From positions 48,543,585 through 48,607,584 of the forward strand of contig CATQJL010000316.1 of assembly GCA_958299035.1 (NCBI GenBank): a stretch of DNA of 64,000 bases, written 5' to 3'. How positions within the stretch are numbered: position 1 is the stretch's first letter; every line of letters starts with the position of its first letter. Position numbers and translations under genes: made by a program. The DNA comes from Cylicocyclus nassatus. Taxonomy: Eukaryota; Nematoda; Chromadorea; Rhabditida; Strongylidae. The notes beneath the pieces are model-generated. The model did not search any database and had not been told where the DNA came from. It was given only the letters and a program-made list of their open reading frames with translations. Positions 10,895 to 20,769 of the stretch are shown here, one piece after another.

Positions 10895-11114
10895 TATTCT
10901 ATTTTCAGGTGAATAAGCCGCGGGGTGGTCCTAGCTTACATCGACCAACCCAAACACATCAAAGGACCCCGCAACCAAAGGACCCTATACCGTGCTGGGT
11001 ATTGCCTGAAAGAATCGTGCGGCATAAGAATCGCTTCTCGAAACACAATGAAGCGGCCGAGCAGCTCGTTTGAGAACTTGAAAAAGTGCGGCTTATACAC
11101 CTGAAAATAGGGTA
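10895..11114. mobile_element. MITE with TACCCTATTTTC-type ends
   Basis: The left end TATTCTATTTTCAGGTGAAT and the right end (reverse strand TACCCTATTTTCAGGTGTAT) match over more than 30 bp, both followed by AAGCCGC. It is the shortest of three family members here; the others are at 50642-51293 and 59506-60220. The interior has no coding capacity. Confidence 0.75.
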
Positions 11115-11395
11115 CTTAGAATATGATACATCTTCTTTATGGATCAATATTATGCCCGAATAGGAGATCAGCACCGCATTCGTAATTGTTTTCGTCAAGT
11201 GTACTTTTTAAGGAGTAACCATTTTGCTATAGGAGATTTTCTTCAACAGCTCTCAACCGTACGTCCTGCAAAATAACTCTTTGTGCGGTAGAATCCTCTG
11301 TTAGAAGTTTTTATAGGAAAAGTCTTCTCGCATAATGAAAGTTGATGGAAAAAAGGAAATCCATTTAACTCTTTGACTCACTATACAGGGTGTCC

Positions 11396-12065
11396 GTAAA
11401 GTATGTATACACTGTTTGATCGTTAATATCTTTTTTCCCAAGAAGTCTTTCGCTTTGCTTTAAGTATCATTTTGTAGAGCTGGCTTCAACTTAGATTTAC
11501 AGTATATAGCAAATCGCCCATCACTCTTCATTACTGTAGGATTACGGTAGGAACTTTGAAGAGGGTTTTGAACCATGGAAGACCATATTTTGCCTCAGAA
11601 AGGAAACAAAACAGCCTGAAAGCTTTTACACTATGCTAATTAGAGTTGTTGATTTCAACTGTTAAGTTCCCAACTTATTATAATGCTTCAGTGAAAAGTT
11701 ATGCCGGGTAAGAGGTAGCGGCCATTTTTTCAATGTTCCTAAAAAGTGCAGTTACACCATTTAGAAAGCTTCGCAATCTTGTGAACAGTTAAGTATCGGA
11801 ATCAGCGTCCACAAAAACCCTATTACACAAGTTTTCACATTTTTTTGAAAAATTTTGAGACGGCAGCTTTTTCCACATGGACACCATATTTCTCAGGTTT
11901 TTACCGTAATCCTACAGTAATGAAGAAAGATGGGTGATTCGTTCTATACTGCAAATCTAAGTTGAAGCCAGCTCTACAAAACGGTACCTAAAGCAAGGCA
12001 AAAGACTTGTTGGGAAGAAAGATATTAATGATCAAACAATGTATACATACTTTACGGACACCCTG
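11396..12065. mobile_element. Fold-back element with CAGGGTGTCC ends and TA duplication
   Basis: CAGGGTGTCCGTAAAGTATG at 11396 is repeated in reverse complement at 12046-12065, each flanked by TA (11394-11395 and 12066-12067), consistent with a Tc1/mariner-type insertion. Pairing extends far inward; the arms share GTTTGATC, AGCTGGCTTCAACTTAGATT and CCTACAGTAATGAAGA segments. The middle is non-coding. Related copies are at 18262, 20098 and 43529. Confidence 0.85.
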
Positions 12066-12067
12066 TA

Positions 12068-12700
12068 TTCAAACCACCCATTGCACTTTGGCCTTCGTAG
12101 GGGCCAACACTTGATTCTTCAACGAAATTTATGAGTCATTGTAAACTAGATTCTGGAAGCAATTTCTCGTGTATTTATTACCTTACTGTCTTGCCTTTGA
12201 TGAGCTATTTAGAGCCTACAAAAAGCAGATTTACCAACAGAAAATGTGTCTTGTTTTCGAGTCTCTTAGTTTCAGGACAAATAAGTTTGTTCTTCCTGAA
12301 CATGATTTTGCTAAAAAGAAGTTTAAAGTAACTTTCAAACATCGGTTGGCTCTGCACCGCAACAGCTTTATTTTCTTATTCTATGAAAGCCCACGCTATA
12401 CCGGATTTGATTGGCGACTGCTCATCTCAGAATGATATGGAAATGTGTCAATCTTAACAAAATTGATTTCTGGCTCCTTTGAGAATAAGATGTATGTACA
12501 TAGTACTAAATAGAAACAGTCGCATTATCTCTAACTTATTTACATTTGCGTAAAAAGTTTTGACCACACTGACTTGTCTTTGGCAAATTTTGCATTAGAT
12601 TATATGTCTGTTATCAAAGCATTGCAACTCGGAAAACGGTATGAGGAATGTAAGTGTACACATATACCTAATCGGTACTTACACACTTTTATCGCGGAAA
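12068..12700 (+). other. Stretch with one exon-like plus-strand ORF
   Basis: An 88-codon frame (12169-12435) reads FDELFRAYKKQIYQQK and later RLALHRNSFIFLFYESPRY. It lacks the T-run composition of chance ORFs but has no recognisable motif. A TTTCAGG at 12270 could be a splice acceptor. The rest is AT-rich without features. Confidence 0.2.
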
Positions 12701-12702
12701 GC

Positions 12703-12823
12703 GTTGGGCCAGACTACGCGGCTGGGAGGCATACTCGACGTACGCAGCGAATCATCATCTTATGCACGTGAGCGCACGCTGCGTACGACGCGTACGCCGT
12801 GTACGCCGCGCAGTCTAGCCTAA
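12703..12823. mobile_element. GC-rich hairpin element, GGCCAGACTACGCGG-type arms
   Basis: The left arm TTGGGCCAGACTACGCGG pairs with the right arm CCGCGCAGTCTAGCCTAA. Both arms contain clusters of GTACGC. It resembles 10051-10147. Element length is about 121 bp. Confidence 0.65.
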
Positions 12824-12889
12824 TCTAAAGACAATGCACCATACGCACATTCATGGTCAAAGGATCGCAAAGCTCTAAGGAATCATAAT

Positions 12890-14125
12890 AGCAGGCGAGT
12901 CCAAGGTCCCGGCACGCGGTGATGGCGGGCGCGCGACCGACCGCGCAGCCGGTTAAGTGGATTCAGATGGCTCCCTTCTCGAAAATCCATATCACCAGAT
13001 GTATCTAAAAGGCAGTGTCTAGGCAAAATTTCGCTGTCTGGTTTTTCACCTCTTCGGAGCCTTCTCGCCATGCTGAAGCCATACCTGAGCTTTGCACCGC
13101 TTCACAATGGCAGACATGACCTTTTTCCGAAGCTCTCCGTGTCCTCGTTCGCTTCAATTCACGTGTAAGAATTGGGCGAGTCTGGAAGTGGGCGGGGTCC
13201 GGAATACTTCCGGATTTTGGGCTAACCAGAAGCCCTTTTTCGCCTCAGAATTCACTAATAGGCCATATGGACAGTATACCATTAAAATCCTGTAAAATTC
13301 CGGCACCAATGATTTTGAGAGGACGCTGCTGTTAATGTGGTTGCAAATCTGTTTTCCATAGCTACTGAGGAGTCTCCGAGAAAAGCATGGGCATTTGAGT
13401 GTGAAGTCATCAAGTTACATCTGCATTGCGCTTTGGAGATTAGTTTGAAAAGTTCTAATCAGCATAAGGTTGAGTGTGCTGCCTATAACGAAGAAAACCT
13501 TTGATGGAGACATAATTGTCTTTGAACAGCCAAGTCTTGATTGTAGTTATTAATTGTTTGCGAAGTTTGGAAAAAAGTTCAAATTATTTTAGAGAAAAGA
13601 TGAGCAAGTCCAAAGGTAAAGGCTAGTGCAGGACGAAGGTGCACTAGCGGTAGTAGTGGCGCGAACGGGGGCGCGCGTATCCTCACTGTTGTGAATCCTG
13701 CGTCTCATGCGCTCTGCGGCTAGTAAGTCCGCGTTCGCGCCTAAAGATATAGCGCTTTTGTCATGCAGCAGGCTGGTGTTTCATTCCAGATCGTAAGTGC
13801 AACTTGAGGTCCTTCTTTGATTAGAACGACCATGTGAAAGCAACCATAAGCAACGTTTCAAACACAGCTAAATTGACCTTACATCGTAGATATCCCTCGC
13901 AGTGTGCCTCAAGCGGCAAATGAATGTGTAATAATCGCAATCAGCGCATCAGACAAACAACTTGAGCAGATTTTACAACAAATCTGAGCAAACTTCTCAC
14001 TGTACTCTTACAGTCTACTACAATATGCCGCTAACAACAAATCAACGTAAATGTTGTTTTCAGCACAATGACTAACCCATCTAAGCAAGAATCTGGAAAA
14101 ATTGGTGAATACTTACTGCCTGCCG
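12890..14125. other. Gene-free stretch with GC-rich patches
   Basis: GC-rich patches occur at 12900-12970 and 13640-13745. The latter contains an imperfect inverted repeat, GGCGCGAACG at 13660 against CGTTCGCGCC at 13733. No convincing exon was found. Confidence 0.4.
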
Positions 14126-14134
14126 TATACCTAC

Positions 14135-14523
14135 CAGTGGCGTACCGAGGGGGGGGGGCGGGGGGGGGGGGGGGGCGCGCGCCCTTCCCCCCCCCCCCGA
14201 GAATGGGTCGCGAAATTTTTGAAAATTACTTATATGGGTTATAAAAATGTGTAAGTGACCTGTTTATTTTGGCAAATAATTAAAATAATTTTTAAAAATT
14301 TTTAAAAATTCAAACTAGCCTTGTAAAAAAATTTTTTTCGGGGGCGTGGCTGACGCCACGCCCCCTTTTTCCAGATTTTAGGGGTCGGGGACCCCAAAAA
14401 ATTTTGGGAAGCACCCCCAAAATTTTTTCGGAGTGCGTGGCTAACGCCACGCACCTTCTGTAGAAAAAAATTTTTGTCGCGCCCCCCCCCCCCCCCCGAG
14501 CCGAAATCCTGGGTACGCCACTG
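14135..14523. mobile_element. hAT-like non-autonomous element with 8-bp duplication
   Basis: The terminal inverted repeats are CAGTGGCGTACC (14135) and GGTACGCCACTG (ending 14523). Both ends are flanked by the identical octamer ATACCTAC (14127-14134 and 14524-14531). CAGTGG-type ends plus an 8-bp duplication are the signature of the hAT superfamily. Inside are G and C homopolymers and two hairpins, GGGGGCGTGGC/GCCACGCCCCC and GTGCGTGGC/GCCACGCAC. Degenerate relatives are near 59018-59275 and 60905-61508. There is no transposase. Confidence 0.85.
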
Positions 14524-14649
14524 ATACCTACCGTACCCTGAGAGATTGTGGTACTTCCATATATCAGAAGATGCGTCTCAGCGAGCTGAGTCGAACGGTC
14601 TCGTTGGATTGAATTCGTCCATACTGAAGTGAGATATGTCAATTCGACG

Positions 14650-14735
14650 CGGATTTCGGCGCACTCCAGCAATGTGAGGCGCACTCCGCTGCTCTACGCC
14701 ACACTCCAGCGCACTCCGGCGCACTTCGCCTGAGT
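14650..14735. repeat. Short irregular GCGCACTCC repeat
   Basis: Units such as GGCGCACTCCAGC, GGCGCACTCCGCT and AGCGCACTCCGGC recur about five times in 85 bp with variable spacing. A GAGCGGTATTGTAC motif just after (14761) matches the ends of the palindromic family at 24656 and 25139. Confidence 0.6.
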
Positions 14736-15177
14736 GCGGCGACTTTTTTGACGACTTATGAGCGGTATTGTACATATGATACGGAATAGGTTGCACTCGG
14801 GTTTGTTCAGTCGGGTATTACACCATATTCCATATTGGTATCAACAAACTCTTGTATCACAATACCGAATATGAACGATTGAGCATGCTTTCGAAGAATA
14901 CAATGTTAAGCTGTGCCTTCAAATGCTACGCTGTACCTGTAAATGTTAATCTCGTTTGTGCTCAAAATTTTTTGCGTCATTTTTTCCAACAATTCCAAGA
15001 GGTTGTGCATTATCTCAGTCTGCACGATGGCCTGTCTAGGCCAAAAGCCAAAACAGGTCGTTTGATACTAACACCAATGTGTATTATTTTGTGGTATATA
15101 TTGATGGACCTTTCGCGGAGGCATCGACACACTGTGTAGCTCTAACTCGTTTTCTCCAGCGCGTCCGATACATTGCA

Positions 15178-15370
15178 TCTACCGTTTGCGCCCCAGAGAG
15201 GTTCCCATGTGAACCATCGTGCGTACGTGGTGCGATGCTGCCTTTCGCTCTTTTTGACATGTTTCTCCTGAGATCTCAACGGAAGTGCCCGAGGTTAACA
15301 CGTTCAAAAGTGCGAAAGGCAGCGAGATGACGTGGTACCTATGGGAACCTCTCTGGGGCGCAGACGATAT
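15178..15370. mobile_element. Hairpin element with GCGCCCCAGAGAGGTTCCCA arms
   Basis: GCGCCCCAGAGAGGTTCCCA near 15189 is repeated exactly in reverse complement near 15343-15362. Pairing continues to CTGCCTTTCGCTC / GTGCGAAAGGCAG. The loop is about 30 bp. ORFs on both strands across it are by-products of the palindrome. Confidence 0.8.
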
Positions 15371-15399
15371 GTAGTTCGTCCTGGACAGCGTGGATCTCA

Positions 15400-16100
15400 C
15401 GACTTATTTTGATAAAGGCGAGAATAAGTTGTGTCTGGCGAAGTCGAAGAGCCTGGGCTTCTTGATTTTCTTAGGCTTGGTTTGCAATGTGGATGTCTGC
15501 AAAACTTGCTTGGTTTATGGGGTAAAGTTGACCAACTTCTTAAAATTATTCTACTCGGTTATTTTCAGGTAAAATCACTTTTGTTAGGGTAATCCGAAAG
15601 TAATAAAGCACCTTAATGTTTTGGACATTTTTTAATCTCTTTTTGATTGATTATGAACATTAGCAATTTGAACGTTTTGTTACAAATTGACCTTCGCAGG
15701 TTATCCTGACAGCAACTTGCAGAACCTCACCCATAATCTTTCGAGCGGCGCTTCGAAAAAGTCAGACGGACTTTTTTTAAAAGCTATCCGAATTTGTGCT
15801 GCTGGACCCCAAAGTCCCTCGGCATATGGCATACCTTTTGAAAGCTTTCCAAGCTCTTTCTAACAATTACTTCAATGTACAAAAATCATTATTTCGTAGA
15901 GAAGAGGTATTTTATTCAAAAAAAAATCCTAAGCTTGGCGCAAATTAGACTAAAATCATAATTTAGCCAAAAAATTTCGAAAAGAGAAAAGTCGAGGTAA
16001 GTTGCATATGTATGGATCGAGCGTAAGAATCTCTATCAGATAACAACTGTGTGAGCTCATTTGATTAACTTGATGAGAAAATAAATGATATGTCTCTCAA
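15400..16100. other. Gene-free stretch
   Basis: A short plus-strand frame (15390-15572) contains a hydrophobic Cys-rich run, but the following DNA is stop-rich and AT-rich. There is no repeat with clear ends and no supported exon. Confidence 0.35.
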
Positions 16101-16110
16101 TACTTAAAAG

Positions 16111-16437
16111 CAGTGGATCAGCAGAATGGACCTTTGTCAGATTTTGGTAGTCTTAGGTAGTAGACCCCTCCCCTCCCCCCCCCCCCCGAATACAATGTAG
16201 CCCCAATCCCACCCTGCAATCCATGCGCTAAATCCTAAAAAAGAGCTTCAAAACTCCACCATGACGCCCACTCAATGGAAGTGGGCGGGGCTGGCGGAGT
16301 TTTAAATCTCCATTACAGGACTTAGAGCATTAAATGGAAGTTGGGATTGGGGCTACGTTGTATTCAGGGGGGGGGTCTACAGAATGGACCTCTATCACTA
16401 CCAAAATCTGATAGAGGTCCATTCTGCTGATCCACTG
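16111..16437. mobile_element. Hairpin element with CAGTGGATCAGCAGAATGG ends
   Basis: The ends CAGTGGATCAGCAGAATGGA (16111) and its reverse complement (ending 16437) match exactly for over 20 bp, and the complementarity runs inward through CCCCAATCCCA / TGGGATTGGGG. The right arm also contains an internal hairpin (AGAATGGACCTCTATCA with its complement). CAGTGG ends hint at hAT but I see no 8-bp duplication. Confidence 0.8.
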
Positions 16438-16501
16438 CCTTTAATGCTACATTTTCTTGCAAAGCGTTGGGACCACCAGGTATTACAGAACGATAACCAG
16501 C

Positions 16502-16738
16502 CTAAGCTTTAAGCCCATCGGTGCCGAACCCTGACACCTCCTGGCCACATTGTCGAGCCCAGCTCAAATAAGGGTCCAGAGTGACCAAAAGGCCGATATT
16601 ATTGTAATCACTTTGAAAGGCAAGCTGGACGAGATTATTTGCGACAAGTAGGTACGATTTTGTCATGATAGTTTTCTTTTTGGTTTCGGCAGTAAATTGG
16701 GCGAATGCGCAAGCTGTCATATACTTGAAGCAAACCAT
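16502..16738 (-). CDS. Unrecognised exon-like ORF
   Basis: A minus-strand 78-codon frame reads KSYLLVANNLVQLAFQ and then GLLVTLDPYLSWARQCGQE. Its composition is protein-like and it sits in otherwise stop-rich DNA. There is no supported splice partner and no family motif I can name. It may be a decayed exon. Confidence 0.25.
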   Translation of the reverse strand: MVCFKYMTACAFAQFTAETKKKTIMTKSYLLVANNLVQLAFQSDYNNIGLLVTLDPYLSWARQCGQEVSGFGTDGLKA

Positions 16739-16739
16739 A

Positions 16740-18260
16740 TTTTAGAGCATCCCGCAGAAAACCACACTTACTAAGATTGCTGTCTTCTTGACTCTATTAT
16801 GCTTCTGGCGTTAGCCACTCATTACTCTTTTTCAACAACGCTGCTGCAGCTCACCACTTTTTAAGAGACTTACTTTGCACGGCGAAGTGAAGAGGAAAGA
16901 AGAAAAACAACACACACCAATAAAGAAAATGAAGTTCTTCGCAGTCCTGCATCCCATCCAATTTATGGCCTCCGTCCGTTTCCAAGAGCTAAGTGCAAGT
17001 TTTTGTCGTCCATTTTTCTTATCTCAATCGTGCTGTGCTTGCCCTCTGCAGATGTTCACTGGATACATTAGGCCTTGCTCATACATTTGAAATTATCTTG
17101 AAATTAGTTTTCGACGTGATCATCAACCAAATCGATGGATGAGAAGTATGCCGTATGTGTCAATACACTTCGTCCACAGTCAAAGAGGCTATCCCCTGTG
17201 TGAAACCCTTACAATATCACTAGGACAAAAATTTACCAAGCATTTCAATTCCCTTATACCATTAAACATCTCCAGTTGGGAACTGGGTTCGCCGGAGAGA
17301 AGCAAACCCTTGCCCTGTTGGTAACGACAGTGCATCATGCACTATACCAATCCGCTTATGAATGGAATCAAAATTTTTATTTCCAGGACTATGTTGTTTT
17401 AGTTTACACCAACAAGAAAGCTAACAAAAGCCAGTGTTTTTTTATTTTTTTGTTCCGTTTGATTCGGTAGCTGAAAACCAAGTTAAGCTCAAATTTGTGC
17501 TCTCTCTCTTTGTTTTATTCGCATCAGTATTATTGAAATGTTATTTGGGGTATGGCTCTCATGTTTTTTTACCGTATGGTTGCCTCAGATGGAGCCCTTA
17601 TGAGTTTAGTGAGCCCAACGAGTTTATGACCCACTAAACTCATACCTTCCCACTTTGTGTAATGATTCAGCCCAAATTATGAAACCACAAAAAGCTCTGG
17701 CTAGGGAAACAGAAATTTGCAAATTTTGTATTTTGATGTCATGCAGATATTATGATAATTCTAGCATCTTTTCTTATCAACTCTGACCTTTCAAGAAACC
17801 ATTTTGGGACTGCATGGATTTCAAAATTTACGTGGCGTCTGAAATAAACATGCATTCGAAACCGATTATCAGCATTACGATAACGTTATTTTATGTCAAA
17901 TAAAATGTTATGCTGCAATAAAATGCATGTCAACATGTAGAAATGCTTGTTCCTCCAACTTAAACCTCGTTTTTGACATAATTTCCTAAATAAAATGTTC
18001 TTTTTGTGGAGTGCCATCCTCCTGGTGCTCCAGCTGATGGAAATTAATATTTGAACATTCAGGAGCCGCTGAAGATGGATAGCTAGCGTAGCTGTATTCT
18101 TCATGTAGACCACTAGCTTACATACTATATGCCGCAGTGATTTTTAAGAGTTCTAATGCTGACTGGTGTGGGGGGGGGGGTCGGTGGAAATGATTTGGAA
18201 AAGGCTTGGTACATTTAGCGTAGGTAAACTGGTGAAAGCTGCATTGCAACGTTCCATAAG
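16740..18260. other. Gene-free stretch
   Basis: It contains a small hairpin (GAGTTTAGTG / CACTAAACTC, 17604-17641) and a G10 run at 18170-18180. The short plus-strand ORFs at 16875-17637 have no motif or supported splicing. Confidence 0.4.
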
Positions 18261-18261
18261 A

Positions 18262-18925
18262 ATGTGAATACTGTTTGATCGTTAATAACTCTTTTGCTTT
18301 GAAGTCTCTCGCTGAACTTCAGGTACCATTCTTTAGGGCTGGTTTAAACTTAGATTGGCACTATGAAAAGAATCACCGATCGCTCTTTGTTACTGTGGGA
18401 TTACGGTAAGAATTAGACAACGATTTTACGACATTGACATATTCAACAGAAGAAAATTGGACAAACTTTTATACTGCGTTGATTAAAGTCGCTGATTTTG
18501 ATTACGATTTACTAAAAAAATATCTAAATTTCTAATTTCCGAACTGCATGTTACGGTAATGAGGGTATGTTTTGAGTTGTTCTAGGTGTACCGTAACAGA
18601 GGTATTAAAATTTAAGTAAGAGGATGCATTGAAAATTTGAGTAAGAGGGTGCATTGAAAACTTAAGAAAACTCGTAAAAAGTTATGTGATGTCGTATGTG
18701 TAAAAATCTTGCTGTACAATTAGAATTTTTAAAAAAGCTGTCAGACGGTCTATCTTACAATGGCTCTCGTTGGAATATCCTACCATAATCACAAAGTAAT
18801 GAAAAGCGATTGGTGATTCGTTCCATAATGTAACTTTGACTTGAAGAAAGTTTTACGAGATGGTATCAAAAAATCGTTGAAAGAGGCCAAAACGAGAGAG
18901 TTATTAAAGTGCGTGAGTGTGCGTA
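18262..18925. mobile_element. Degenerate fold-back copy, CAGGGTGTCC family
   Basis: ACTGTTTGATCGTTAATAAC at the left, CAATCTAAGTTTAAACCAGC-type arms, and paired CGATCGCTC...ATTACGG segments match the copies at 11396 and 20098. The terminal CAGGGTGTCC has been lost on both sides. The right end abuts the mariner-like element starting at 18936. Confidence 0.6.
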
Positions 18926-18935
18926 TTTGTATGTA

Positions 18936-19883
18936 TTAGGTTGTCTCATGAGTTTTTTTTTTTAATTTTGACTTTTTTCCGCAACAAGTCGTAAAGTTCT
19001 TTACTCTAATCAGAATGCAGGGTACCGTTCGATGGGACAAAGCAAGCTCTATAATATGGCATGGGAGTGTTCGCACCAGCATATCACGAGTTAGAAGCCG
19101 AAATCTGGGAAATTTTAAATGCTCAAAAAACTGAAAATCTTCTATAACTCTGTCCAAAGAAAACCTACTGGATTCCAAACTCGCTCACGCATATACACTC
19201 CACATAAGGCATTCATATGTGCCGTCGTTGTGTTTGTTTCGATGCTAGAAACAGAGAAAACCAAGATTTTCAAGCTTTGAAAAAAATGCTGCGTTGTTTT
19301 CACACAATTAGATGTATACTACAAGCCTTTAGAAATACAGCCACAAATTTTCAGCTTTCCATAAGCTCTACTTCCCAAGATATATTAATTTCAACATAAA
19401 TTACCCTTGCAAAAATAGCTAAATTCGGTATTTTTCAAGAACTAGAGCTTCCAGGAAGCTGAAAATTTACCAACTTATTACTGGAGGCCTGTAGTATACA
19501 TCTGCTTGTGTGAAAACAACGCAACATCGCTTTTTTCAAAGCTTAAAAATCTTGGTCTCGGTTTCTAGCACAGAAGCAAACACAGCGACGGCTCATACGT
19601 ATGTCTTATGTGGAGTGTATATGCGTGAGCGAGTTTGGAATCCGGTAGGTTTTCTTTGGACAGAGTTATAGAAAATTTTCAGTTTTTTGGACATTCAAAA
19701 TTTCCCAGATTTCGGCTTCTAACTCGTGATATGCTAACGCTAGTGCGAACACTCCCATGCCATCTTATGGAGCTCGCTTTGCTCTATCGAACGGTTCCCT
19801 GCATTCTGATCAGAGTAAAGAAGTTTGCGACTTATTGCGGAAAAACGTCAAAATTAAGAAAAAAAACTCATGAGACAACCTAA
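18936..19883. mobile_element. Mariner-like fold-back element with TA duplication
   Basis: TTAGGTTGTCTCATGAGTTT at 18936 is mirrored at the right end (19883), with TA on both sides. TTAGGTTGT is the classic mariner terminus. The arms are long (about 380 bp each) and include GTACCGTTCGATGGGACAAA and its mirror. A 56330 copy shares this inner segment. The two near-identical ORFs at 18936-19178 (minus) and 19635-19883 (plus) are mirror images of one another, not genes. Confidence 0.85.
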
Positions 19884-20097
19884 TACATATGTTGTATCAT
19901 AATCAAAAAATCCGCTCTCGTTAACGGCCAGACCGTGATCTTCAATCAAAGGACTGATCAGCGTCTTTATTTGCAGTAGTTTACGGTACAACGTACAGTT
20001 TCAGTCAAGTGAAGTTGAACTTCTTGGCTAATGAATTCTGGGAAATCGTAGAGGAAAGCTACCTAAATTAGCTCGGCCTTTTGGCAAGGGACATGTA

Positions 20098-20765
20098 CAG
20101 GGTGTCTCAAAAAATGTACTCACTGTTTGATTATAAATAACCCTCTTGTAATGAGGTGTTTCGGGAAGCTTCAGGTAACATTTTGTAGAGCGATGTTCAG
20201 CTTGGATTTACAGTATAGAGCGAATCACCGATCGCTCTTCATTATTGTAAGATTGCGGTAGGAATTTTGCGAAAGGTTTTGAGCCATGAAAGGCCATATT
20301 TTGCCTCATAAAGCAAAAAAAAACAACCTGAAAAGTTTCATACTGGGCTAATTGGAGTTATTGATTCTGAATGCGAAGTTCGCAGCTTATCATAATGCTT
20401 CAATAAAAAGTTATGCGAGGTAAGCAGTACCGGCCGTTTTCCAGTGCTCCCGAAAATTGCAATTATACCATTTAGAAAGCTTCACAACCTTGTACATAAT
20501 TGAGTATTGCACTCAGCGTTCATGGAAACCCATTTAACAATTTTCTATTTGAAATTTTGAAACCGCAGCTTTTGCACAGTGACACCATATGCTTGAAGTT
20601 CCTACCGTAAGTTTACAGTAATGAAGAATAGTCGGGGATTTGCTCTATACTGTAAATTTAAGTTGAACCTCCCTCTCCAAAATGGTACTCAAAGCTTCCC
20701 GAAACACTTCATTGCAAAAGAGTTATTTACAATCAAGCAGTGAGTGCATTTTTTTGGGACACCCT
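20098..20765. mobile_element. Fold-back copy, CAGGGTGTCC family
   Basis: CAGGGTGTCTCAAAAAATGT at 20098 pairs with the right end near 20765, with TA at the borders (one terminal base is changed at the right). The arms match the 11396 copy (GTTTGATTATAAATAAC, CGATCGCTCTTCATTA) but are clearly diverged, so this copy moved or decayed independently. Confidence 0.8.
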
Positions 20766-20769
20766 ATAT

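Noticed and set aside
18936..19883. Two similar ORFs of about 80 codons starting MESxRFSLDRVI
   Set aside because: They read the two arms of one mariner-like hairpin and show no transposase motif.
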